Of a stretch of DNA of 64,000 nucleotides, positions 46,347 through 57,472 are shown in pieces (within the stretch, counting starts at the first letter, position 1; every line of letters starts with the position of its first letter). This DNA is from Mytilus californianus (taxonomy: Eukaryota; Mollusca; Bivalvia; Mytilida; Mytilidae). The notes under the pieces are model-generated. The model was not told the origin of the DNA, did no database searches, and saw only the letters and a list, made by a program, of their open reading frames with translations. Where the stretch lies: assembly GCF_021869535.1 (NCBI RefSeq), contig NW_026262669.1, forward strand, positions 1,426,001 through 1,490,000, in the 5' to 3' direction. Made by a program: the position numbers and the translations under genes.

Positions 46347-46373
46347 TTACAAAAAGTTCTGGATCCGCCACTG
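46182..46373. mobile_element. G/C-run TIR element (GGATCCAG ends)
   Basis: The left end AGGAGGATCCAG pairs with CTGGATCCGCCACTG at the right. Inside are runs of G and C of up to ~35 bases and AAAATTTGGTTGATTATATA. Related elements are at 48497-48634 and 54697-54822. The runs make the local length unreliable. Confidence 0.65.
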
Positions 46374-47854
46374 ATATCGAAGGATAAGAAAAGGCCAGTT
46401 TTCAAGGACTCTAATTCATAAATTAAATAATTTTTCAGAATTCGAAATTACGTTTACGGAAATCACTGCAGATGAGAGAATACGTAGCAGCGGCAAAATC
46501 GCGGGTGCAGGCAATTTCACAACAAATGAATATGTTTTTGGTGTTTTCGCTATTTTTGTTTCGTGTTTGTAAATTGATTCTTGTTTTCGCTCCTTGTTTT
46601 CTTGTTCTCGTGTTTCCTGTGGTATCCTCACCATGAAATGTACAATTTTTGACTGTACATTTTTAAAATCTGGAATTTTATAAAAAAAAAATCACTAATT
46701 AGTTCATTGTTTTTTAAAACTCCTTAAGTTTCGGGGATACTCAACCGTAAAGAAATACACCCGGGGCATATTTACGTTGCTTAGATTCGCTAATTTGATT
46801 GGTTAATGAAATGATTTTGTCACGCATGTCAAATTTAACTCTTTCCCTTAATTCGAGAAATATTGAGTAAGTTAGACGTGTTTTAAGTTTGAAGTAAAAA
46901 AAAATGAATTTAAATGATGGCAAATACAAACATTGAATTGACAATGAAATAGTTACACAGTTTATAAAAAGACCCATCATTTAAATTTAGTACAATTATG
47001 AGTGGGTAAAAATATCATAATCTTGAGTACAAATCCCAGAGATTAAAGAGTATAATTATGTAATTCAACTTTTCCTGTGAATTTTATACTGCTGTCGATG
47101 TCAATCTCTGTATATGCTATAAGAAATCACCCCTAGACATGAATACATACTTGATGAGTGATAAATGATCCAATAAACGTAAACATCCTAATGTCAGAAA
47201 ATATAAAATGGCCGACTCTATTACAAAGATCTTATATTTAATTGTTGATACAAATTAAATGTGCTTAAGTTACCAAAGGTGGCATTTTACGACTATAAAG
47301 CCCTTGATTCACAGCTAATTTCAATGTATGTGAAGATCAGTCAAATAAAATAAACTACCATGAAAGATGATTTGGGTGTGCTTGAGTCTTTTTCTTTATG
47401 CAGGGTACCCAACAATTTTGACTAAAATGGATTTGTCTCATTTAATTTCCATAAAATTTTGACAAACATGTTTATTTTGACCTGTTGACATATATAAGAA
47501 TTATTCAAGAATATTCATTATTGATCCACACAATTATTTCTCTTTACTATTAGTATGCAATAAAAACTTTCAGCTGATATTTCAAGAGTCAACTCCCCTA
47601 GGCAGAGGTTTGATTCCGCCAGTGTACTTTATTCGGAGGAAGAAAATCCCCAGTGATTTTTATCCACCAACAAAAATTCACTAGGTTTTTCTATCCGGGT
47701 CCAGTGTAAAACATCCACCAGTCATTATAAGGTTCTAAAAAGGGTTTTTTGAAGGGGAAACATATATAAAATGTGACTTTATAGTTTTTAGTGTATTTGA
47801 AACTTGCATAAATGATTTATGTAAAAAGTGGAGAGTTTTCATCCAAGGAATGTT
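46374..47854. other. Spacer
   Basis: No supported gene. The minus-strand frames of 72 and 79 codons have no family resemblance. At 47590-47720 a repeat-like stretch with CCAC/GTG words precedes the tandem repeat below. Confidence 0.4.
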
Positions 47855-47957
47855 CACACTAGTGTTTTTAAACAAGGAATGATTACACTAGTGATTTTGT
47901 ACCGGAATGATTGCACTAGTTATTTTATACCGGGATTGATTACACTAGTGCTTTAGA
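47855..47957 (+). repeat. ~35-bp tandem repeat, about 3 copies
   Basis: GGAATGATTACACTAGTGAT-like units recur (TTCACACTAGTG, TTACACTAGTG, TTGCACTAGTT, TTACACTAGTG). Confidence 0.7.
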
Positions 47958-48496
47958 TCCATACATTGATGAAGTGATTAGTACTCATTTTCAACACACG
48001 ATAACACAATAATGCTTATTAACGAATAAGATTTAAATAATTTTTCTATGCAAATCTTTAAAATCATATGCTTTTAAATTGTCACTAATTGTAATATTTA
48101 TATTTATTGGATTGTTCGAAGTTTTTCTGTGTATTTGCTTTTCGGTCAACTTCTATAATTGAAACTTTATGTAAGAACAAATCTGCTCTTAAAATTTGGT
48201 TTATATCAAGTTCAATGTCCTGATCATTGATAAATTATTTTGAGTTATAAAAACATCCTCCTCATCATCATCAATATTATTTATAATTACTAGATTGACT
48301 CAGATTAATTAAAATGGTTCCTTGAAAATCATTTTAATTTTAACCCATTTATTTATGTAAACAATAAACCGGTCTAATATAAACAAAACAACGATATCAA
48401 GATCGACGCTTTCACACTATTTACATCCAATATTCTCTAGTGAAAAACAGTTACCCGGAATAAATACAAGGCGGAATGAAAGTACGCTTACAGATT
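47958..48496. other. AT-rich spacer
   Basis: No supported feature. Confidence 0.45.
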
Positions 48497-48634
48497 ATGG
48501 GTAAAGCCCGGGGGTCCCGGCCCTGCCAAACTTTTGTGGGGGAAAATTTGGTTGAATATAAAATGAAGCAACCCTATTAAGTAGTCAGTGCCCCCCCCCC
48601 CCCTTTATGAAAATTCATGGATCAGCCACTGCTA
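48497..48634. mobile_element. G/C-run element, diverged relative of 46182-46373
   Basis: Shares GGGAAAATTTGGTTGA-type sequence, an internal C run and the end ATGGATCAGCCACTG with the element at 46182. Confidence 0.5.
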
Positions 48635-49394
48635 GGTCTAACCCCTTGGAAGTCCAGTGGCAAATATTTTGTGTATATTCAGAACATAATATTGAATTAA
48701 GGGGCAATGGTATTACTTGAGTTGAGTTAAATCTGATATGGACACATTTTAATTTATGTATTGTATTTTATTGTTTGATATTGACAGTGTGTCTTGTGAT
48801 TCTTTTATCATTATTAAGGCTAAATTTAAGTAAATGTCAAGTTTGCTAAATTTCCATTATATGCCATCTATTTTAACCCCAACAAAACAAATTTACTTTG
48901 AATTTAATGTTTTTGACTCATCAATCCTCTTCCTGTCATCACAACTTCTCTGAAACTACTAACAGAATTTCAGGCAACTTTGATTCAACTTTTACTTGGA
49001 GTTATGTCCCTTGGAACTAGGAATTTTTGCATAAATTTACTTAATACTACTGCAGCTGTTTGTCATTGTAACTCTTTTGAATCTGAACTACAGAATTTCA
49101 TGAAACTTTGCAGATAATTAGGATATACTACATGTACATGATCAGTACATGTGTATGTGTATATATACAGGAATTTATGATTCATTTTTTTTTAGGAGTT
49201 GAGCAACTTTAAACTTAGAATTTTGACCTTGATATACTACGGCAATAGTTTGTCATCAAAACTCTTCTGAAACAACACTACAGAGTTTCATGAAACTTTG
49301 TAGATAAGGACATAAATATGTAGATTTTAATATCCACAAAAAATTGATCCAATGACTTTATAATATTCATACCTGACTGTGGTATGGGCTTTGC
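48635..49394. other. Spacer with diverged internal repeats
   Basis: The words ACTTCTCTGAAACTACTAAC / ACTCTTCTGAAACAACACTA and CAGAATTTCATGAAACTTTG recur (48940-49310) about every 100-170 bases, suggesting an old tandem repeat. No gene. Confidence 0.4.
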
Positions 49395-49684
49395 TCATTG
49401 ATGAATGCAGGGGCCTCGGTGGCCGAGTGTAAGTAGTTACTACTGTAATCACTAGCCAGTCAACACTGAGGTTGTGAGTTCCAACCCCGCTCATGCCGGT
49501 GCACTGGACTCCAATCTTAATTGGCTAGGATTGTCAGTTTTCCTATCGAAGGTCAGTGGTTTTCTCTGGGCACTCCGGGTTCCTCCACCAATAAAAACTG
49601 ACCACCACGACATAGCCTAAGTGCGGAGCTCAAAAGTGGCGTTAAAACACCAAAAATCAAAAAAATCAAATCATTGATGAATGC
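49395..49684 (+). mobile_element. tRNA-derived SINE with V-type central domain
   Basis: The body 49409-49670 is flanked by the same 14 bases, TCATTGATGAATGC (49395-49408 and 49671-49684). The head is tRNA-like: GGGGCCTCGGTGGCCGAGTG with an A box TGGCCGAGTGT (49420-49430) and a B box near GAGTTCCAACCCC (49476-49488; C where G is usual). A conserved middle (TTTTCTCTGGGCACTCCGGG, then TTCCTCC) resembles the V-SINE domain known from fish and molluscs (RUDI in bivalves). The tail is A-rich. The intact target duplication indicates a fairly recent insertion by LINE machinery. Confidence 0.9.
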
Positions 49685-49752
49685 TGTACAGTCCTATAGT
49701 TTGTCATTTGGTCTCTTGTGAAGATTTGTCTCATAGGCAATCATACCACATC

Positions 49753-50317
49753 TTTTTTTAGCTCTCCTATCTTGAAAGGTCAAGTGAGCCTTTCTCGTCA
49801 CTTGTCGTCAGTTGTCCTTTTACAAAAATCTTCTTCCTTTAAAACAACTGTGCCAAATTTGACAACACTTGGCTGCAATCATTATTTGAATGTAAAGTTT
49901 AAAAATGTGTCTTGACACCCTGCCTGCTAACCAACATGGTTGCCATGACTAAAAATAGAATAATTCTGTTGTCAGTCTCCATAGTGATTGGTAACTTTGC
50001 TGTGACAACCAATTAAAAACTAATAATAAACATGGCAAAATCAATTAAAGTTCACTTGATGATCTTTTACCAGTAACTTTTTACAAAAAAAATTATAAAA
50101 TGTATGTTCATGAAACACCAGCACACACTAGCTCATACTTGTTTTAACCTTGAAAACTTAAAATGATAAATGGGTTGAAAGCAGTTAAAATGAAAGGAAA
50201 GAATAGAATTTGATCCAGACATATTACTTTAAAAAATATTATTGTTGCATTGTTTCATGCATCAATTTGTGAACAAAAATATCAGATGAGCGACACAGCT
50301 CTTGGAGCCTCTAGTTA
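49753..50317 (+). repeat. Dispersed bivalve repeat with AGCTC..GAGCG ends
   Basis: Begins TTTTAGCTCTCCTATCTTGA and ends AGATGAGCGACACAGCTCTT plus GAGCCTCTAGTT. The similar start TTTTTAAGCTCACCTGGCCC is at 55598. Ends are partly complementary. Non-coding. Confidence 0.55.
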
Positions 50318-50604
50318 TATTATGTAGGAAGTCTGTGAACTTATGAATCTGGTGACTGGTGAGATTGTGCTTACTCGGTGACAATGTGGGGGAGGGGGGG
50401 GTTGAGTATGTGAGAATGCTGACATAGGTTCTTTAATTGTAAACAAAATAAAAATATTTGAAACAACATGCATCATGTACATTGTTAAATAATTTGAAAT
50501 TTCTGACATAATGAAAAATTAAATTCAAATACCCTCTTTAATCAGTACAAATTATGGCTTTGTAAGTATCAATGTTGTTACTTCTAAATCACATGTATTT
50601 ATCA
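50318..50604. other. Spacer
   Basis: No supported feature; a short G-rich run lies at 50390-50400. Confidence 0.4.
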
Positions 50605-50609
50605 TCACT

Positions 50610-51702
50610 CAGGGCTCGACAATAAAGCTTGTCCGATTGTCCGGTACCAGAGGAAAAAACGGTCGGACAAGTAAAAGCTATATCAAGCTTGTCCGACGGG
50701 ACAAGTTAAGTTATTATGCAGAAAATAAATTTAATCCAACTTTGATGAACAAAGTAATTATAAACAAAAAACGAGAAAAGAAGATAAACACAAGTATCAA
50801 TTTGACATGTTTACTTGCAATCGATAATTTAAAACTGGTTCTTTGTCAGGTACTTTTAACAGGTAAAAGGCATACTATTCTTGGAAACCAGTCTTACTGA
50901 TCCGAATCAGCGATGCGCTTTGTAGATAAGGTAACCTTACAAGACCGTTCGTCACCAGTCCAAGTTTAATAGACAGTTTGGCACCGTAGGAGACATCTTT
51001 AATAGACATGATTAATAGACAGTTTGGCTACGCAGGAGACAGGAGACATTTCGGGACCAAGACAAATCAGTACCTCGTTTTCCTACCTTATTCTGTTGCT
51101 TTATAATAAATACCATACCGTAATTTTTTTAACAAAAATATTTTTTAAATAAAAATGAAGAAATTATTTACCTTAAAATTCCCAAATCATATTTGATCAT
51201 ATATAGAAGAAAAAACAATACTTGCAATACGGTGACCTATAGTTATTAATATCTTTGTCATTTGGTCTCTTGTAGAGAGTTGTCTCATTGGCAATCATAC
51301 CTCATCTTCTTTTTTTTTATTGATTGAATTTGAATAAACTTTTTCAACTTAAAAAACCAGGATACAAATCCAATGAGTGGAAATTGACAGGCCTATCAGA
51401 CGGTGCCTCATGTGTAGAGTCGGATGAGACTTTTGCATTGATGAAAACTAGAACCTAAGTCCTGTGACATTACTAGATTCAGTTGTTCTCGACTCATATT
51501 TTTAAAAGGTATTTCAAAAGATATAAATCAAATTCTGTTCTATTGTTTTAATTCATTTTGTTCCTTGAATCAACTTAAAATGCAAGAAAGGTTATTATTA
51601 AGATTTTTGTTGGACAAGTTACAATTTCATTCGGACAAGTAAGTTTTGGTATGTACTTGTCCTACTGGACAAGTTGGAAAAAAAAGTTATTGTAGAGGCC
51701 TG
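50610..51702. mobile_element. Non-autonomous TIR element, 5-bp TSD (hAT5-like), copy 2
   Basis: Ends CAGGGCTCGACAATAA and TTATTGTAGAGGCCTG; flanked by TCACT (50605-50609 and 51703-51707). Just inside the ends are GCTTGTCCGATTGTCCGG and GTCCTACTGGACAAGTTGG, as in the element at 10564. The interior contains a small direct repeat (AATAGACAGTTTGGC) near 50968-51035 and a GTTGTCTCATTGGCAATCAT fragment near 51280. The 87-codon frame near its start is not supported as a gene. Confidence 0.75.
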
Positions 51703-51707
51703 TCACT

Positions 51708-52330
51708 TTAACAAACATGTTAAGTTAAATTGTGTTTTTGAATTCACCTTTTACATGATATGGCAAAGCATTCCGGATTTTAATACCACTTATAAAGAAA
51801 AGAGATTCTATACACATTTGACATTTACAAAATATCTAGAGTTGCTCTTTAAGTATATCTTTTCTTGGAAGTTATTGAAAAAATTTTTAATGTTAATTTT
51901 TGGTATATATTAACTCAGATAGAATTTTCTGATACATTGCCAGAAGATAGATTTGCTGATGGTTTTTTTTTTGAAAAAATATTTAATAAAAAGTATCGGT
52001 CAAAACTGCCTAAATTTGCGTAGATTGTTAAAGAAACACTTTTTTGTGAATAAAATAAAATTTTTGAGATAGAATTTTGAAATAAAATATTAGAAGGTAC
52101 TAAGGTAATGGCTGAATGTTGTTTTCTGCTCTATGGTCAGGTTGTCACTTTGATAATTTCCATGTTTCTATTTTTATTTTATTTCAAATTTGCTTTAAGA
52201 AAATAAAAATAAAAAATGGTGAATAACTGACCTTGTTTTCTTGCTACAAAAAAAATTGACAATTTCTCTATCATTTCTTTTTAATAAAAATTACCTTTGG
52301 AGTTATCTACCCTTCAATTACTAAGTTGAC
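51708..52330. other. AT-rich spacer
   Basis: No supported feature; a 79-codon frame at 51674-51913 has no recognised similarity. Confidence 0.4.
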
Positions 52331-52334
52331 AATT

Positions 52335-54538
52335 GGTCCAAGGACACAGTAATATCGTCCTTTGGTTTTCGTTGTCTACGAATATAGTCCCTAGTGTAGA
52401 CAGTGTATAACTTGCAAATTTTTTTCATACACTTTCCAAATTTATTTCTTTATATTTAATGCATGAAATATTAAGTAAGGGGATGAAATTACATGTTAAA
52501 AGAATTTGGGTGCTGAATCTTTATGAATAGTAGTGATTTGGTCCAGTTAAAAAAGGTCAAAAAGCAGTATGTCTGAAGCTGCCAAACTGAATTTTAGACC
52601 CCATTAACATAGAATGGTCAATATTTTGAGTTAGAGCTGGTAGACTTTTCTATAATTTTGATATTATTTGTCCCAATAGTAGTACACTATACTGTAAAAA
52701 TCTTTTTGAGATAGAGCAGGTGCGATTTTTTTAATTTGACTTTATTTTCTAAAAGAAATGCACTACGAAATAACTGTGTTCTCGGGCCTAAGAGATGAAT
52801 TCAGGAAATGTAGATTCTGTACTTTGGCAATGTCCCTGAATGGTTTGCTGGTTTCAATTTGTCATCAAACTCAATAAAATTAAAGGATTTATATCTTTAT
52901 TTGAAAGAAATTCTGTTAAAATGTCCCATTTTGACATTATAGGGCTAAAATAAGCATTTTAAAGCAGTTTCCATTTTTAAGCCTAAGAGGCATGCTGACT
53001 TTCTATCTGACAGCTTTTTATGCTTTGATATTTGTGTTTCTATGATTAATTCAAATTCTTTTAACCATTTGTGAACTCTGAATATAGAGAAAAGTAGATT
53101 ATCACAGAAAAAATGTGCAAAATGTGTTGTATTTAGGCCCTGGTCGAACGGCCTGTTTAATGTATGTGAAATGTGAAGAGCTTTGTACATAGAATGTGTA
53201 GTCCATCATAAAAATTTCACTAAATCTGTAAAAAAAGCACTTGACAATGACCTGTGCACCTTATCCATTTCATATACTACCTTTTATTTTCTTCTTTAGG
53301 ATAGTAAGTGGTTCAAATATATGCCAATTGAGACTAAAACTACATGCAAGTTTTCCATTGAAAAGTGAAAAACTGGTCATCAGACCATACTGTCTGCAAA
53401 AAAAGTTGAATTCAAGAGTCCTTTTGCAATTAGACTTCTTGTATCATGACATCTTAGCATAGAAATGAGCAAAAAGTAACAAATTTCCATTTCTTATAGC
53501 CTCTGTGTGCATTTTTATATGTAAATATGGGCTACGGCCTAAATCGACTCTAAATAATTCTCAGTCTTACATGGTCTAAGACCATTTTATACTCATGTGG
53601 TATGCTTTTTGTAACTTTTCTTTACATTTAAAGTACATTAAATATATATGAAAGAATAATGTATGGTTAAAAAACTTCAAAAACTTCATATTGGTTGAAA
53701 AAAATGCATGTTTATGTAAGGCTTCTCTTTATTCGAAAATCTCTATTTTCAGGTACAAGCTCATATAAATTTGACTTTTGAATAACTGTAATAAATCTGA
53801 TAAATCAAATGAGTGTTCCGTTGCTTTTAATACTTATTATATTATATTCAAGAGTATTTAAAAAGCAAATTTTTGCAATATTTAAATTTTTTAGGCCAAA
53901 ATCTTGACAGTTGAAAATATTTGATTTAAAGGTCAAAAATAAACATCCAAATTTCAATATTAAAATGGCCCTAGTTTCTATAATATATGTCCTATGGCCA
54001 TGAAACTTGGCCAACTATCTTATAATTTCCTACACTTAGGTCATGCAAAGTTTTATTAAAATTGGTCAAGTCTTTCTATCCTATTAGGTCCAAGGACACA
54101 GTTATCGTCCTTTGGTTTTCGTTGTCTACGAATATAGTCCCTAGTGTAGACAGTGTATAACTTGCAAATTTTTTTCATACACTTTCCAAATTTATTTCTT
54201 TATATTTAATGCATGAAATATTAAGTAAGGGGATGAAATTACATGTTAAAAGAATTTGGGTGCTGAATCTTTATGTTAAGTAGTGATTTGGTCCAGTTAA
54301 AAAAGGTCAAAAAGTAGTATGTCTGAAGCTGCCAAACTGAATTTTAGACCTCCTTAACATAGAATGGTCAATATTTTGAGTTAGAGCTGGTAGACTTTTC
54401 TATAATTTTGATATTATTTGTCCCAATAGTAGTACACTACACTGTAAAAATCTTTTTGAGATAGAGCAGGTGCGATTTTTTTAATTTGACTTTATTTTCT
54501 AAAAGAAATGCACTACGAAATAACTGTGTTCTCGGGCC
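52335..54538. mobile_element. 2.2-kb composite with ~453-bp terminal direct repeats
   Basis: 52335-52788 and 54087-54538 are near-identical direct repeats. Each itself begins GGTCCAAGGACACAGT and ends ACTGTGTTCTCGGGCC, an imperfect ~16-bp TIR. The pair is flanked by AATT on both sides (52331-52334, 54539-54542). The 1.3-kb interior is AT-rich and has no recognised gag, pol or transposase. It could be two MITE copies trapping a segment, a duplicated MITE, or a non-autonomous retroelement with LTR-like ends. Confidence 0.7.
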
Positions 54539-54696
54539 AATTTGAATTTGAACGAACTCATTTATTTGTTTTTTTCATAAATCAGAATAAATCATTTGTT
54601 TTACTTTATTCAGATAAACAGTTGAACCCATAAATTGCCAATCTGTCTAAAAATTTACAGATTTAAGCAAAGAACTAGACCTATAGTGAACTCATG

Positions 54697-54822
54697 TGCA
54701 GATCCAGCCATTTTCAAAAGCGGAGGGGAGGGGGTTCCAACCATATGTCCCCATTCTAATGCATTGATCGTTTTAAAAAAAGGGGGTTCCAACCCCTGGA
54801 CCCCCTCTGGATCTGCCACTGG
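54697..54822. mobile_element. Small G-rich TIR element (GCAGATCCAG ends)
   Basis: TGCAGATCCAGCC at the left pairs imperfectly with CTGGATCTGCCACTG at the right; GGGGGTTCCAACC occurs twice inside. Related in its ends to 46182 and 48497. Confidence 0.55.
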
Positions 54823-55597
54823 TGAACTGCTATTTTACAATCCAAAATGGTAGTATACTGGTATCTATACTAAGTATTCTGAACATTTTAGTCATGAAAA
54901 ACATCAAAGATGTAATTCAAACAAAGTTGTGTCACTCTGTTACATTAAAATTCAATAATTCTATTTTTTTAAAACAAGATCACTTACATACACTTTGTAA
55001 CTATTAAAAAAAGTGAAACAAAAAATTAAATCCGTAACAAAATAAAATGTATATAAAATGGGCCTGGGAGAATAAAGGATACAATAAACTGTACTAATTA
55101 AAAATGTTTAATTAATATAAACTCAAAAATTACCATTAGAAAGAAATATTTTAAGAATTATGAAAAAGCATGTTTGAACAAATTAGTTTTCAGTTTTATT
55201 CTTAAAACCTTTAACAGAATGAATGTTTTGTTGATCATATTCATGAACTATGTAGTTCTCACTTACCAAATGCCTTCTTTCAATTGAAAAAACTTGACCA
55301 TTCATGCTTAACATGGTTTGTGAGTATCTTACCTGGATGTAGACCCCTGATTAGTTGTATCAGTGGCCAAATAATAGGAACAGTAAAGAATGCACTTTAA
55401 AAATTAGTGCTTATAAAAAGCAACTAATTCGATAGAGCTAATGGCTTAGTAGAATTGGCTGATCCAAAAATATTCATGAGGGGCACCCACTGACTGCCAA
55501 AGAGGGGGCTTACTCTAGTCATGCTTTAAGGATTCCCTAAATAATCAACTAAATTATTTCCCACAAAAGACAATTAGTTACTTTGACTTTTTATTCC
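54823..55597. other. AT-rich spacer
   Basis: No supported gene. 55455-55540 (GGGGCACCCACTGACTGCC, GGGGGCTTACTC, TTTAAGGATTCCCTAAATAA) resembles a remnant of the G/C-run family in reverse orientation. Confidence 0.4.
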
Positions 55598-56960
55598 TTT
55601 TTAAGCTCACCTGGCCCACAGGGCAAAGTGAGCTATTCTCATCACTTGGCGTCAGGCGTTGTCGTTGACCGTCATTATCGGCGTCCGTCATTAACTTTTT
55701 ACATTTTGAACTTCTTCTTGAGAACCACTGAATGGAATGGAACCAAACATGGCATGAATGTACCTTATGAGGTGATGACCAAGTGTTGTTACTTTGTAGC
55801 CTATCCAACATCCAAGAGGGCCACCAGCGGAGGACTTAGTTTAACATAGGACTCTACTAGGAAATACATACAAATTGAGATCTCATAAACATGTTTAACC
55901 CCGCCGCATTTTTGCGCCTGTCCCAAGTCAGGAGCCTCTAGCCTTTGTTAGTCTTGTATTATTTTTAATTTTAGTTTCTTGTGTACAATTTGGAGTTTAG
56001 TATGGCGTTCATTATCACTGAACTAGTATATATATTTGTTTAGGGGCCAGCTGAAGGACGCCTCCGGGTGCGGGAATTTCTCGCTGCATTGAAGACCTGT
56101 TGGTGGCCTTCTGCTGTTGTCTGTTCTGTAGTCGGGTTGTTGTCTCTTTGACACATTCCCCATTTCCATTCTCAATTTTAAATGTCTACTTTAAGAGAAC
56201 CACTGAATGGAATAGAACCAAACATGGCATGAATCTCCCTTATGAGGTGATGACCAAGTGCTGTTACTTTGTAGCCGATCCAGCATCCAAGATGGCTGCC
56301 AGCGGAGGACTTAGTTTAACATAGGACCCTATTGGAAATACATACAAATGTCTACTTTTAGAGAACCACTGAATGGAATGAAACCAAACTTAGCATAAAT
56401 ATTTCTTATGAGGTGCTTACCAAGTGTTGTTACTTTGTAGCCGATCCAACATCCAAGATGGCTTCCAGGGGGGACTTAGTTTAACATAGGACCCTATTGG
56501 AAATACATACAAATGTCTACTTTTAGAGAACCACTGAATGGAATGAAACCAAACATAGCATAAATATTTCTTATGAGGTGCGTACCAAGTGTTGTTACCT
56601 TGTAGCTGATCCATTATCCAAGATGACCGCAAGTGGGGGACTTAGTTTAAGATAGGACCCTATGGGAAATGCATACAAATGTCTTCTTTTAGAGAACCAC
56701 TAATGGAATGAAACCAAACATAGCATGAATGTTCTTATGAGGTGCTGACCAAGTGTTGTTTCTTTGTAGCTGATCCATCATCCAAGAAGGCTGCCAGCAG
56801 AGGACTTAGTTTAACAATTAGGACCCTACGGGAAATACATATAAATTTCTTCTTTTAGAGTACCACTACTTGGAATGAAACTAAACATGTCATAAATGTT
56901 CCTTATAAGATGCTGATGAAGTGTTGTTACTTCTTGTTTCTGATTTACAATTTATTGTGT
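55598..56960 (+). repeat. ~170-bp tandem repeat inside an AGCTCACCTGGCCC element
   Basis: After TTTTTAAGCTCACCTGGCCC and a GTCGTTGACCGTCATTATCG-type leader come units with AGAGAACCACTGAATGGAAT, ATGAGGTGCTTACCAAGTGT, GTAGCCGATCCAACATCCAA and ACTTAGTTTAACATAGGACC. Unit starts are near 55720, 56193, 56360, 56526, 56692 and 56858. A Naiad tail interrupts the first unit. Frames of 71-88 codons on both strands follow the repeat. Confidence 0.8.
55876..56179 (+). mobile_element. 5'-truncated Naiad 3' tail, inserted in the tandem repeat
   Basis: Nearly identical to 42150-42454 and ending at the same CTCAATTTT. AAAT lies at both edges (55872-55875 and 56180-56183), and the uninterrupted unit (ACATACAAATGTCTACTTTT) is seen in neighbouring copies, so the insertion is clear. 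The truncation removes the SECIS and all coding sequence. Confidence 0.85.
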
Positions 56961-57063
56961 ATCTGCTATGTTTCATGCCCCTGTCACTCGGCAAAGGGGG
57001 CGTTGCATGTTACCTAATTTGACAGTCCTGTCGGTCTCACATTGGTTTCCTTTCTCTAACTTG

Positions 57064-57472
57064 AGGATGTACTTCGGTGAGGTTTTGGAATAAGTGTCAA
57101 ATGTTCGGACTCCTTGGTTTTTTTCCATACAATACAAGGTGAAATATTTTGCCCCATAACACCTGTTTATTTTTCAACATAAGACTTAATAGCTCATAAA
57201 AGGTTATTTGACAAAATTTAAGCAGATTCTTGATTTTCTTTCTTTTGATTTGAGACCCAAATAATACCAATGGAAATATAAGGTAAAAGTCTGAGTCAGC
57301 CTTTTCCTGCCATATTTTATAAATCAAATATCTCGAAAAGGAGCTCCATGACCTATCAATATTTTTAGCTTATTTTGATTCTTAACTACATGTAATACTC
57401 TTCCAGCTTAAAGTATCAATTTTGAATTCTTGATTTATTTGATTTTACCTTAGATCACCTAAGTACATCCTT
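57064..57472. mobile_element. TIR element (GGATGTACTTCGGTGA ends)
   Basis: GGATGTACTTCGGTGA at the left is matched by TCACCTAAGTACATCC at the right, one mismatch in 16. The interior is AT-rich and without recognised coding. Confidence 0.65.

Noticed and set aside
50637..50900. 87-codon basic frame at the start of a TIR element
   Set aside because: No transposase motif, and the related element at 10564 does not preserve it.
52335..54538. Ordinary LTR retrotransposon
   Set aside because: The repeats do not start TG and end CA, no primer-binding site or polypurine tract was seen, and the interior lacks gag-pol.
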